Of a DNA stretch of 64,000 nucleotides, positions 17,879 to 27,603 are shown one piece after another. The number at the start of each line of letters is the position of its first letter. The stretch's first letter is position 1. The notes under the pieces were generated by a model. That model was not told the origin of the DNA, did no database searches, and was given only the letters and a program-made list of their open reading frames with translations. The DNA is from an uncultured Desulfobacterales bacterium. GTDB lineage: Bacteria > Desulfobacterota > Desulfobacteria > Desulfobacterales > JAHEIW01. The stretch spans positions 1-64,000 of the forward strand of contig CAMYLV010000009.1 in NCBI GenBank assembly GCA_947259495.1. Direction: 5' to 3'. A program made the translations under genes and the position numbers.

Positions 17879-20419
17879 CTATGCGCTTAGCTTTATGATT
17901 GTTGCCTGCTTGACCTGCGCATCGCTTAATTTGAATATGTGGCGCAGGACATCAAACGGCCGCACGGTTTTTCCCGGCTCGGATTGAAGGGTCAGCTCCA
18001 AATGACTTGAATCGCGCAATATACTGTTTACTACGATATCCTTTAAATCTATCTTTTTCAACTTTCCTTTTCGACCGCTGAGCGTAATGGTAAAATCCGA
18101 CTGCTCGTTGAAAGCCCTCAAGAGCGTTTTGTCGAATTGCCCTTCTGTCAGGGCAATTTTGTAGCGGATGCGCCGGCGAAGGGTGGTCGGCGATTTTTGG
18201 GGTGCTATTTGGCAAGCGTTGATCTCAAGCCCGCCAGGCAGGTGCGCGTTTAACATGTCCTTCACCTCCTGGGGACGAATATAAGCAGGTGCGGATATAA
18301 TAAAGCGTTCCTGCTGGCTTTCGATTCCCACCGGCAAAGGATCGTCAAAGGAGATTTTGGGTTTGGGGTGAAATCCCTCTGAAAACCGAACTGTAATTCC
18401 GGCCCGTTTTAATGCGCGATGAAAAATGTTGACCAGTTCAAGATGCCCGAAATACCGGGCCTGATTCCGCTTGGTATAAAAAACATGGAGTTTTCTAAAT
18501 GCCGCCGATTTCAGAGCAGCGGATTGCTGCGCCCGCGGGGTATTGTCTTTTAAGGTGCTGTGGGTTAACGGCTCGATTTGTTCAAAGTCGCAAACGCCGC
18601 ACTGGCTGCAGGCATCCACACGACAATCCGCCGTATAAGTGCCTTTAAGTGCATTCTCCCATTCTGCGGTCAAAAACTTTTTGGTCACCTGGGTGTGAAT
18701 ATGATCCCAGGGCAACGGTTCACAAACGTCTCTTTCACGGATGGTGAAAAAATCCGGGTCAACACCCTGCTCCTCAAAAGCCGCTTGCCACAAATCATAT
18801 CGAAACTGATCGCTCCAACCGTCAAACCGACAGCCTTTCTGATGGGCGGCTACCAACAACCGGCTCAGCCTGCGATTGCCGCGCGCCCAAACCCCTTCCA
18901 GCCAGCTGACTTTCGGATTCTGCCATTTAAATTTAATGCCGCGCAGTTTGAGCTGCTCCTGAAGCCGCCGGATGCGGTCCTCAGATTCGGCCAATGACAG
19001 CTGGGGAGCCCATTGAAAGGGGGTATGGGGTTTGGGGATAAAGGTCGCCACGCTGACATTGAGCTGACCCCGGCTCCCGGCAGGACGTCTGGTTTTTCGC
19101 AGAGATTTGACTAAATCCACCAGGGCTTTTAGATCCGCTTCGGTTTCGGTGGGGAGTCCGATCATAAAATACAATTTGATAACCTGCCAGCCCAGGTCAA
19201 AGGCATTTTTGACCGTCGCTCTAATTTCGCTTGCGCTGATATTTTTGTTGATGACGTCGCGTAGCCGCTGGCTGCCGGCTTCAGGGGCAATTGTAAAGCC
19301 GGTTTTGCGCACTGTTTTGATCAGTTTCATCAGCTCCGGCGTCAGCGTTCCAGCCCGCAGCGACGGCAGGGACACCGCCACATTCTGAGTCGCATAGCGC
19401 GACATCAACCGCTCCATCAACGGTACGATACAGCCGTAGTCGCCGGTGCTTAAAGACAGCAGGGAAATATCTTCGTATCCGGTATTGCTGACGGATTGAT
19501 CACAAAGAGCAAGCAGTGAATCGGGCGAGCGTTCCCGCACCGGCCGGTAGATCATGCCGGCCTGACAGAACCGGCAGCCGCGGGTACAGCCTCTGGCAAC
19601 TTCCAGCCGCAGTCGATCATGTATGGGTTTACCGAAGGGGATGATCGGTTTCTTTGGGAAAGGCACCTGATCCAGATCGGCAACGATGGTTCGGCTCACA
19701 TGCGTATAATCCGGATTCTGCGGCTCCAGCGTCTGAAAACCACAGTCATCATAGCGCGGCTTAAAAAATGCAGGGACGTAGACACCTTCAATTTGTGACC
19801 AGTGTTTTAAAAGGGCTTGTTTATCGCTGGCGGCGTTCTTTTTCCATTCCAGCCAACTTTCGGCCAGCTGCAGGGTGACGTTTTCACCGTCGCCGATGAC
19901 CATGGCATCAAAAAAATCCGCAACCGGCTCCGGGTTGCAGGTACACGGGCCTCCGGCGATAATCAACGGATAAGAGCTGTCCCGCTGGTCGGCATAAAAC
20001 GGAATGCCGGACAGCTCCAAAATAGTTAAGATATTGGTGTAGTTCAGTTCGTAAAGCAGGCTGAATCCGATAATATCAAAGCGGTCAAGCGGCCGACGGG
20101 ATTCCAAAGAAAATAAGCGCAGTCCGGCCGCTCTCAGTTGCTGGTCCATATCCAACCCCGGCGCAAATACCCGCTCGGCAGCGATATCCGCATGCGCATT
20201 GAGGATATGATACAGAATCTGCATTCCGAAATGGGAGCTGCCGATTTCATACCGGTCCGGGAAGGCCAACGCAAAGTGCAGTTTGACGTTGTCCGGGTCT
20301 TTTTTGATCTGATTAATTTCCCCACCCAGATAGTGGCTGGGTTTTTCAACCAGAGGTAGTATATCTTCAATGGTTTTGATGCTCATGAAATCTGTCGGCA
20401 GCGCGCGGCGCTCATCCAA
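17879..20419 (-). CDS. TIGR03960-type B12-binding/radical SAM protein with DUF2344 C-terminus
   Basis: CTRGCRFCQAGMIYRPVRERSPDSLL radical SAM motif; C-terminal 'YFGHLELVNIFHRALKRAGITVRFSEGFHPKPKISF'; next to rng. Confidence 0.9.
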   Translation of the reverse strand: MDERRALPTDFMSIKTIEDILPLVEKPSHYLGGEINQIKKDPDNVKLHFALAFPDRYEIGSSHFGMQILYHILNAHADIAAERVFAPGLDMDQQLRAAGLRLFSLESRRPLDRFDIIGFSLLYELNYTNILTILELSGIPFYADQRDSSYPLIIAGGPCTCNPEPVADFFDAMVIGDGENVTLQLAESWLEWKKNAASDKQALLKHWSQIEGVYVPAFFKPRYDDCGFQTLEPQNPDYTHVSRTIVADLDQVPFPKKPIIPFGKPIHDRLRLEVARGCTRGCRFCQAGMIYRPVRERSPDSLLALCDQSVSNTGYEDISLLSLSTGDYGCIVPLMERLMSRYATQNVAVSLPSLRAGTLTPELMKLIKTVRKTGFTIAPEAGSQRLRDVINKNISASEIRATVKNAFDLGWQVIKLYFMIGLPTETEADLKALVDLVKSLRKTRRPAGSRGQLNVSVATFIPKPHTPFQWAPQLSLAESEDRIRRLQEQLKLRGIKFKWQNPKVSWLEGVWARGNRRLSRLLVAAHQKGCRFDGWSDQFRYDLWQAAFEEQGVDPDFFTIRERDVCEPLPWDHIHTQVTKKFLTAEWENALKGTYTADCRVDACSQCGVCDFEQIEPLTHSTLKDNTPRAQQSAALKSAAFRKLHVFYTKRNQARYFGHLELVNIFHRALKRAGITVRFSEGFHPKPKISFDDPLPVGIESQQERFIISAPAYIRPQEVKDMLNAHLPGGLEINACQIAPQKSPTTLRRRIRYKIALTEGQFDKTLLRAFNEQSDFTITLSGRKGKLKKIDLKDIVVNSILRDSSHLELTLQSEPGKTVRPFDVLRHIFKLSDAQVKQATIIKLSA

Positions 20420-20720
20420 AAAGGTGCCTAAATGAATCGCGGCTTAAAAGCTATCGCAAAGGCGCCAAGCTTTTTATACGTAAATAATCGAGGGGTCGGG
20501 GATTTTTTCTGCCCGACCTTTGACAGTTTTAGTTCACTTGTTTTGTTGCCTTTTTTGTGACAGCCGCGAATACTTGATGCGAAAGTGTGGTCATGCTACC
20601 AGATTTACTTAGAAAATAGAAGCTGTCGTCTTTATTTTCATGGCACGATGTTTATCTTTTAGCAGCCAAATGGCGTCGTGATTTCAAACCGAGACAGGTT
20701 GCGTTGCCGGAAGGACATAT

Positions 20721-22133
20721 ATGCATAAACCCTCAATGCTGATCGAGGATAGGATAGGTCGCACCCTTTTTGCCTTGCTTTTACTTCTTATTTTTCTGGT
20801 TTTTCCACAACCTGGCTGGAGTCTGAAAGGCGAGCGCGAAAGTCCGGTCGTGCGGGCGGTGCGTAAAGTCAGCCCGTCTGTCGTTAACATAAGCTCCTCC
20901 TATCCAGTCCGCAAGCGTGCCAATCCCTTCTCCGGATTCGGCATGGATCCGTTTTTTGATGAATTTTTTAAAGATTTCTTTGACCCGCGCTTCGAACGCC
21001 GCCAGGAAAGTACCAGTCTGGGGTCCGGCGTGATCATTGACGGCAAAAGAGGCTTTATTCTCACCAACACCCACGTGATCGAAAAGGCCGGAAAAATCAA
21101 GGTGGTGATGGAGGATGAACGTGAATTTGATGCCAAGATCGTCGGCGCCGATCCGGATTCGGACCTGGCCGTTTTGCAAATCAACTCCCAAAACCAGCTA
21201 CCGGCTATCGATATGGGCAGCAGCGATGATCTTATGATCGGTGAAACCGTGATTGCCATCGGCAATCCTTTTGGCTTTTCACACACAGTGACCACCGGTG
21301 TCATCAGCGCCGTCAATCGCAGCGTTCGCAGCGAAAACATGGTGTTTCATGACTTTATCCAGATAGATGCCTCGATCAATCCCGGTAACAGCGGTGGGCC
21401 GCTGTTAAACATCAACGGCGATCTGATCGGCATCAATACCGCCATTTACGCCAAAGCCCAGGGCATCGGATTTGCGATTCCCATCAACAAGGCCAAAAAA
21501 ATTATCGCCGATCTGATTCAATTCGGCGAAGTGATCCAGGCCTGGATCGGCATCAGCGTCCAAAACCTGGATCGAAAACTGGCCGGCTACCTGAAAGTCC
21601 CAGATAAAAAAGGCGTTCTGGTTAAAGCCGTGGAGCCCCAGAGCCCGGCCCGCACAGCCGGCCTGCAAGAAGGCGATATCATTTTAGCCATCGGCTCAAT
21701 AAAAATAGCCTCGGCCCGGGATTACTGGTCGATTAAAAAAACATATGCCGCCGGAGATTCGCTCAAGGCCCGTATCTGGCGCGACAACCAAGTAAAAACC
21801 GTATCGATTAAAACCCGGGTGTTTCCCATGGAACGGGCCGAAAATCTGGCCTTCCGCACCATGGGAATTCGGGTTGAAGACATAACCCCAAAAAACCGCA
21901 ACTTTTATCGCATCTTGACCCGTGAGGGCGTGGTGATTTCTGAAATTGCCAAAGGCAGCCGCCTGGCCAGAATCGGTGCGCGTCCCGGCGATGTCATCCG
22001 CCAGATTGACGACATGACGATTTCAAACACGGAAGATTTTAAAAAAGCAACCGTCAAGTATCGGCAGAAACATTCGGTGGTGATACTGCTGCAGAGGGGG
22101 GATCAGGGGTATTATATCACCGTCAAACTATAG
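20721..22133 (+). CDS. Do-family periplasmic serine protease (HtrA/DegP) with PDZ domains
   Basis: 'GSGVIIDGKRGFILTNTHVIE', 'IQIDASINPGNSGGPLLNINGDLIGINTAIYA'. Confidence 0.95.
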   Translation: MHKPSMLIEDRIGRTLFALLLLLIFLVFPQPGWSLKGERESPVVRAVRKVSPSVVNISSSYPVRKRANPFSGFGMDPFFDEFFKDFFDPRFERRQESTSLGSGVIIDGKRGFILTNTHVIEKAGKIKVVMEDEREFDAKIVGADPDSDLAVLQINSQNQLPAIDMGSSDDLMIGETVIAIGNPFGFSHTVTTGVISAVNRSVRSENMVFHDFIQIDASINPGNSGGPLLNINGDLIGINTAIYAKAQGIGFAIPINKAKKIIADLIQFGEVIQAWIGISVQNLDRKLAGYLKVPDKKGVLVKAVEPQSPARTAGLQEGDIILAIGSIKIASARDYWSIKKTYAAGDSLKARIWRDNQVKTVSIKTRVFPMERAENLAFRTMGIRVEDITPKNRNFYRILTREGVVISEIAKGSRLARIGARPGDVIRQIDDMTISNTEDFKKATVKYRQKHSVVILLQRGDQGYYITVKL

Positions 22134-22282
22134 AACCTATATGAAAATTGTCGTCACATAGACTACGTATGGCGGAGTTCATAAAAAAAATTGCTCTCTT
22201 CTGGTTCCAAGTTTAAATTAACAGTTTCAAGCCCAGTGAAAATAAGTGAAAATCCAAACGTGGATTTTTGAAGGAGGTTAGT

Positions 22283-22876
22283 ATGCAAAAGGTAATGTTC
22301 CGAATGTTGCTGGTCGGCCTGACGGGATTTTTCTTTTATGCCTGCGGCTATAATACCATGCAACAAAACGAGGAAGCGGTTTTCAGTGCCTGGGGTAACG
22401 TGGAATCCAACCTGCAACGACGGGCGGATCTGATTCCAAATCTGGTTGAAGTCGTCAAAGGCTATGCCGCCCATGAAAGAGAAACCTTAGAAGCGGTGAT
22501 CAATGCCCGCGCTAAGGCCACGTCTGTAGAAGTCTCGGCATCCGATCTCAGCAACCCCGCAGCAATTCAGCAACTGCAGGCCGCCCAGGGAGAGCTGTCT
22601 TCGGCCCTGGCCCGGTTGATGGTGGTGGTCGAACGTTACCCGGATTTAAAAGCCAACCAGAATTTCCAAGATTTGCAAAACCAGCTGGAGGGCACTGAAA
22701 ACCGCATCAACGTCGCCCGGCAGCGTTACAATCAGAGTGTGGAAACGTTTAATTTCGCTATTCGAAAATTTCCCAACAGCCTGACCAACAAATTGCTGCT
22801 GCATCTGGACCGCAAAGAATACATCAAGGCCGAGGAGGGCGCCGCACGCGCACCCGAAGTCAAGTTTAGCGATTAA
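22283..22876 (+). CDS. LemA family protein
   Basis: '[43 protein letters not shown]'; SD GGAGG upstream of ATG. Confidence 0.95.
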   Translation: MQKVMFRMLLVGLTGFFFYACGYNTMQQNEEAVFSAWGNVESNLQRRADLIPNLVEVVKGYAAHERETLEAVINARAKATSVEVSASDLSNPAAIQQLQAAQGELSSALARLMVVVERYPDLKANQNFQDLQNQLEGTENRINVARQRYNQSVETFNFAIRKFPNSLTNKLLLHLDRKEYIKAEEGAARAPEVKFSD

Positions 22877-22906
22877 CGCAAAGCCTTTAGCCGACGAACT
22901 TCAGTT

Positions 22907-23809
22907 ATGAAACCGCAAAAACGCCTTCGGATCATACAATTTCTGGTCATCGGCTGGCTGATCTGTTTTTTCTGGATCCCCAGCCTGTTGGCGTTGGAGG
23001 TACCGCCGCTTAAAGGGCGGGTAAACGATACTGCCGGAATGCTCTCAGCGGCCACCCGGCAACAGCTGGAGGCGGTCTTGAGTCGTCTGGAACAGACCGA
23101 TTCCACCCAGATTGTCGTATTGACCATTCCTTCCTTAGGCGGTGAGGTACTGGAGGAATTTTCCATCCAAGTGGCAGATCAATGGAAAATCGGCCAGAAA
23201 GGCCTCGATAATGGCGCAATTTTGTTGATTGCCAAAAAAGACCGCAAAATTCGCATCGAAGTTGGTTATGGCCTGGAGGGTTCCTTTACCGATTTAATGG
23301 CCGGACGCATCATTCGCAACGTGATCGTGCCGCAGTTTAAATCCGGTAATTTCGATCAGGGGGTAATCGACGGTGTCCAGGCCATGATCGGGGCGGTCAG
23401 GGGTGAATATCAGGCCTCTGAAAAAGTCCCGGCCGGCGGGAGCCAAAAGCCAAAGGATTCGTCTTCGGGTTTCGGCGGCTTGATCGCCTTTTTATTCTTT
23501 ATCAGCATGCTGGGCCGGCTGCGCCGTCCCATGGGTATTGCCGCAGGCGGTGTGCTGGCACCCCTGGCTGCCGGTCTTTTCTTTAATCTCAGTCCCATCT
23601 GGATTCTGCTGTCGATTCCCATCGGCTTGTTGGCGGGTTTGATTTTAAGCTTCCTGGGATCACCCCTGATATTCGGCCACGGACATCACCATCATCGCCA
23701 TACCGGAGGCTGGTGGTCCGGCGGAACCGGTGGGGGTGGGTTTTCAACCGGCGGGTTTGGCGGTGGGGGCGGTGGCTTCGGTGGCGGCGGCGCTTCCGGA
23801 GGCTGGTAG
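22907..23809 (+). CDS. TPM domain protein (YgcG family), Gly-rich C-terminus
   Basis: 'VPPLKGRVNDTAGMLSAATRQQLEAVLSRLE', C-terminal GGGGGFGGGGASGGW. Confidence 0.93.
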   Translation: MKPQKRLRIIQFLVIGWLICFFWIPSLLALEVPPLKGRVNDTAGMLSAATRQQLEAVLSRLEQTDSTQIVVLTIPSLGGEVLEEFSIQVADQWKIGQKGLDNGAILLIAKKDRKIRIEVGYGLEGSFTDLMAGRIIRNVIVPQFKSGNFDQGVIDGVQAMIGAVRGEYQASEKVPAGGSQKPKDSSSGFGGLIAFLFFISMLGRLRRPMGIAAGGVLAPLAAGLFFNLSPIWILLSIPIGLLAGLILSFLGSPLIFGHGHHHHRHTGGWWSGGTGGGGFSTGGFGGGGGGFGGGGASGGW

Positions 23810-23849
23810 ATGAAACAAGCAAGAAATATGACCTGGTAGGGAATGACGA

Positions 23850-24503
23850 ATGAAAGATCTGGCCCAAAATTTTTTGGTGGAAGATGAACGCACCCGCGTG
23901 AAAAATGCGGTAACAGCGGCGGAAAAATTAACAGCCGGCGAAATTGTCGTCATGATTATTTCGACCAGCTATCAATATCCGCTCGCCAATGTTATCGGCG
24001 CAACGGCCTTGGCGCTCCCGCTGGCTTTGATATCGACGCCTCTGGTGGGGGCATGGTTTTGGATCGGCGCTCAGAATATGTGGCTGTTATTAGGGTTTTT
24101 AACCGTTTTTTTCATCCTTTTCCATGAAGTCATCAAGCGTACCTTTTGGCTCAAGCGCATTTTTATATCTCAACGGGAAATCGACGATGAGGTTGAAGAA
24201 GCCGCAGTAACCCAATTTTTCGATCAGGGTTTATACCGCACCCGGGAGGAAACCGGTGTGCTGGTTTTGATATCCGTATTTGAACGCAAGGTCTGGATCC
24301 TGGCCGACCGGGGCATCAACGCCAAAGTCCCCGCAGGCCAGTGGAATGATATCGTCAAAATAATCACTGACGGCATCAAGCAAAAGTGTCCGGCGGATGC
24401 CATCTGCGCGGCGGTTGAAAAAATCGGGGAACTTTTGAAAACGCATTTTCCCGTCAAACCCGACGATACCGACGAGTTGAAAAATCTGATCGAATTGAGC
24501 TAA
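23850..24503 (+). CDS. TPM domain membrane protein
   Basis: 'FFDQGLYRTREETGVLVLISVFERKVWILADRGINAKVPAGQWNDIV', adjacent to LemA/TPM genes. Confidence 0.85.
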   Translation: MKDLAQNFLVEDERTRVKNAVTAAEKLTAGEIVVMIISTSYQYPLANVIGATALALPLALISTPLVGAWFWIGAQNMWLLLGFLTVFFILFHEVIKRTFWLKRIFISQREIDDEVEEAAVTQFFDQGLYRTREETGVLVLISVFERKVWILADRGINAKVPAGQWNDIVKIITDGIKQKCPADAICAAVEKIGELLKTHFPVKPDDTDELKNLIELS

Positions 24504-24609
24504 AGTTCCTTTTGCAAAAGACCGATATGATAATTGGATCGATATCAGACCAAAAATTGGATGATTTCGGTTTGCTTTTTGAATAAATTGCGAATCGTGA
24601 AGAGAAGTT

Positions 24610-24697
24610 TCTCAAGATAATGCCAAACTCTGAGTAATCAGGGGACGGAAAGCCTCGGGTCCGCCGGAGGTGGACGGCCGGGTTGCCTGGGGAGGCT
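24610..24697 (+). ncRNA. Cyclic di-GMP-I (GEMM)-type riboswitch aptamer
   Basis: tgCCAAACTCTGAGTAATCAGGGGACGGAAAGCCTCGGGTCCGCCGGAGGTGGACGGCCGGGTTGCC resembles the GEMM core (GCAAACC..GGGACGCAAAGCC..GCCGGGTTGCC). Confidence 0.75.
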
Positions 24698-24698
24698 G

Positions 24699-24737
24699 AA
24701 AAGCTGGGTTACCCGGAAATGGTGACTCAGCTTTTTT
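24699..24737 (+). terminator. Rho-independent terminator, probable riboswitch expression platform
   Basis: AAGCTGGGTTACC-CGGAAAT-GGTGACTCAGCTTTTTT stem-loop with U-run. Confidence 0.75.
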
Positions 24738-24768
24738 CATTGGGCCGCCAGATTGAAAAGGTGATCAA

Positions 24769-25065
24769 ATGCAAGTGCACGGGGGGATAAATCCATACGA
24801 GAGTTTTCGCTTTGGATTCGGGCATATCGATACCATTCAGCGGCAGCGTGCGGTCACGACGGCACGCCACCAGGGCCCGGTCGCGGTAGACCGCGATCAA
24901 TCGATCTTCACCCGGCAGCAGGTTATGCGGATACGCGAGGCTGTGCAGGCCATCAAGGCCGGGAGTGTCGCGGTTGTCGATGTCGCGGATCGCATCGTCG
25001 ACTCAATCGCTGATTTGGAAAGTGAAGGCGGTTCCACCGGTCTGTATCTGGACATATCCATTTAG
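24769..25065 (+). CDS. Small hypothetical protein downstream of the riboswitch
   Basis: 98-aa ORF, AAGGTG upstream of ATG; no family recognised. Confidence 0.65.
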   Translation: MQVHGGINPYESFRFGFGHIDTIQRQRAVTTARHQGPVAVDRDQSIFTRQQVMRIREAVQAIKAGSVAVVDVADRIVDSIADLESEGGSTGLYLDISI

Positions 25066-25078
25066 TCTATCTTAGTTC

Positions 25079-25216
25079 GGGGTTCAGGGTTCAAAGGTTC
25101 AGAGGTTGCGGTCCTTGGTGCTGGCTCTAACTCGACTAGAATCACCGCATGCTGGCCACCGGCATGCATAATGTTCGAAACTGAACCACTGAACGCTAAA
25201 TCTTGGAACCTGTTAA
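25079..25216. repeat. GGTTCAGGGTTCAAAGGTTCAG-type foldback repeat, copy 1
   Basis: GGTTCAGGGTTCAAAGGTTCAGAGG at left; CTGAACCACTGAACGC...TTGGAACC at right in opposite sense. Confidence 0.6.
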
Positions 25217-25285
25217 CCGACACCTGAAGCCCTAAATCTCGAGCATTCTGTCTTCAACAAACTCAGTCCTCATTGCTCAGCACTT

Positions 25286-25460
25286 CTATTTTACCTTCAG
25301 GGTAATCAACACCGCACCGCTCACCATCAACAGCGTGCCCATGGTGCGCGCGGCCAGGTTTTTCTCCTTGAAAATAACGCCGCTATTGATGAGCCCGATA
25401 ATGACGCTGAGGCGCTTGACCGATATCATGTAGCATAAAACTTCTGAATGGTATCTTTCA
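25286..25460 (-). pseudogene. C-terminal remnant of EamA/DMT-family transporter
   Basis: Manual translation ...VLCYMISVKRLSVIIGLINSGVIFKEKNLAARTMGTLLMVSGAVLITLKVK*; no N-terminal portion nearby. Confidence 0.65.
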
Positions 25461-25560
25461 AGAGTAGATCTTGCCGAGTCAGCATCAGAATGCTATAAAT
25501 AAAATTAGAAGAATACCGAATTAACCGGCTCAACGGGCAAACGATTAAAAGGGAGTTCCC

Positions 25561-26943
25561 ATGGAACGCACCAAGATATTTAAGCTTTTAGAATGCGACA
25601 GCCCCCTGGCGCAGGTGTTGATTAAAGGCTGGGTGCGCACCCGGCGTGATTCCAAGGGGTTTTCCTTCATCGAAGTCAATGACGGTTCCAGCCTGAAGAA
25701 CATTCAGGTCGTAGTCGATGAAAAACTGCCCCATTATACGGATATCAAAAAGCTGACCACCGGCTCGGCCATCGCCGTCAGCGGCAGCCTGGTCGAATCC
25801 AAAGGGGGCGGCCAGCGCTGGGAAATCCAGGCCGGCGATCTGCAGATCATTCATCTGGCACCGGAAGACTTTCCGTTGCAGAAAAAACGTCATTCCGACG
25901 AATTTTTAAGAACCATCTCCCACTTGAGACCCCGCACCAACAAATATGGGGCGGCCTTTCGCATCCGCTCCGAAATGGCATTCGGAATCCACAAGTTCTT
26001 TCGGGAGCGTGGCTTTCGCTATCTGCATTCACCGATTCTGACCGGTTCGGACTGCGAGGGCGCCGGGGAGCTGTTTCAAGTGACCACCCTGGACCTGAGC
26101 AATCCGCCCCAAAAAGAAGGCCGGGCCGATTACGAGCAGGATTTTTTCGGCAAAGAAGCCAATCTGACGGTTTCAGGACAATTGTCGGCCGAGATGTTTG
26201 CCCTGGCCCTGGGGGATGTTTACACGTTCGGGCCCACCTTCAGAGCGGAAAATTCAAACACCCGCCGCCATGCCGCCGAGTTTTGGATGGTGGAACCGGA
26301 GATGGCCTTCTGTGACCTTGACGGTAACATGGACCTGGGCGAAGCGCTCATTCGCGAACTGACCACCTATGCCATGGACGTGTGTACCGATGATCTGGAA
26401 CTCTTCGCCCGCTGGGTGGACAAAAAGCTGATGGCCACTCTGGAAAACATCGCCCAATCCGATTACATCCGTCTGCCTTACCGCGAGGCGGTGGATATCT
26501 TGAGTCAGTCCGGTAAAAATTTTGAGTATCCGGTCGGCTTCGGCAACGATCTGCAGACCGAACATGAGCGCTTTTTGACCGAGGAACACTTTAAAAAGCC
26601 CGTCATTGTCTTTGACTACCCTAAATCCATCAAGCCTTTTTATATGCGGGTCAATGGAGATGAGCAGACCGTGGCCGCCATGGATGTACTGGTGCCGCGC
26701 ATCGGCGAGATTATCGGCGGCAGTCAGCGCGAGGAACGCCTGGAGGTGCTGGAAGCGCGCATGGACGAAATGAAAATGGACAAAACCCCTTTATGGTGGT
26801 ATCTGGACGCCCGGCGCTACGGCAGCGTGCCTCACAGTGGCTTCGGCCTGGGCTTTGAGCGCTTCCTGATGATGATCACAGGCATCCGCAACATCCGGGA
26901 TGTTATACCTTTTCCGCGGACGCCGCAGAACATCGAATTTTAA
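25561..26943 (+). CDS. asnS: Asparagine--tRNA ligase
   Basis: 'IKGWVRTRRDSKGFSFIEVNDGSSLKNIQVV', 'FGLGFERFLMMITGIRNIRDVIPFPRTPQNIEF'. Confidence 0.96.
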   Translation: MERTKIFKLLECDSPLAQVLIKGWVRTRRDSKGFSFIEVNDGSSLKNIQVVVDEKLPHYTDIKKLTTGSAIAVSGSLVESKGGGQRWEIQAGDLQIIHLAPEDFPLQKKRHSDEFLRTISHLRPRTNKYGAAFRIRSEMAFGIHKFFRERGFRYLHSPILTGSDCEGAGELFQVTTLDLSNPPQKEGRADYEQDFFGKEANLTVSGQLSAEMFALALGDVYTFGPTFRAENSNTRRHAAEFWMVEPEMAFCDLDGNMDLGEALIRELTTYAMDVCTDDLELFARWVDKKLMATLENIAQSDYIRLPYREAVDILSQSGKNFEYPVGFGNDLQTEHERFLTEEHFKKPVIVFDYPKSIKPFYMRVNGDEQTVAAMDVLVPRIGEIIGGSQREERLEVLEARMDEMKMDKTPLWWYLDARRYGSVPHSGFGLGFERFLMMITGIRNIRDVIPFPRTPQNIEF

Positions 26944-27006
26944 TATGGAAAGCAGTATAACCGTTCAAATCAATTCAATCCATTTCCTTTATTAACGATA
27001 CTATAT

Positions 27007-27102
27007 ATTAATCCCCATTTGACGCGAATCTACATCGATACTTTGTTACCAAATTTTTATTAATCCTCGTCTGACGCGAATCTACATCGATGCATTGTTC
27101 AC
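27007..27102. repeat. Two approx. 40-bp direct repeats, 52-bp period
   Basis: attaatccccatttgacgcgaatctacatcgatactttgtt and attaatcctcgtctgacgcgaatctacatcgatgcattgtt. Confidence 0.85.
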
Positions 27103-27270
27103 ATAAAGATACCCCCTTGTATAGTAAAGTATAATCAGCACCCCGCTTAACAGAAGCCGGCTGGCCAGCTTATTTATAACCAGCTGAATTTATTTGCCCT
27201 ATGATGCATCTCACTTTATGGTATGTCTTTTGCTTAGACTAGATCCCCAAAATGTTCTCTGTTCGGTCTT

Positions 27271-27370
27271 ATAGGGGTTGTAAAAAAACGTTTCATTATT
27301 CCAACGTTTTTTTCTACAACCACTGATACCCCAATTCCTTATTTTGAAATATAAATACGGAAAGCGGTAT
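27271..27370 (-). repeat. GTTGTAGAAAAAACGTT inverted-repeat element, copy A
   Basis: ggttgtaaaaaaacgtttcattattccaacgtttttttctacaaccactgataccccaattcc, followed by ggaaagcggtata. Confidence 0.8.
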
Positions 27371-27603
27371 AAAAGAGGGGGCCCCCACCTTAAGCCGCAT
27401 CACAAGCATATTTTTAAGCCTTACAGAATACAGATCTTCAAGAAAACTTCACCGGATTTTCCAAACCGGTGAAGGTCTTTCAACTTACGCATGGGAAGAA
27501 AATTTGTTTTTGAATTCTGCCGGAGGGCAGGATTTGGTTTGCCGCGCAACCCTAATTTTTATACTGGGTCTCTAGTGCTACGGCAGGCCAGATATCAAAA
27601 AAA

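Noticed and set aside
20781-21340. Minus-strand ORFs over the HtrA gene
   Set aside because: Mirror frames of a clear serine protease; no independent evidence.
27007-27102. Possible CRISPR array
   Set aside because: Only two repeat units, short spacer and no cas genes in the window.
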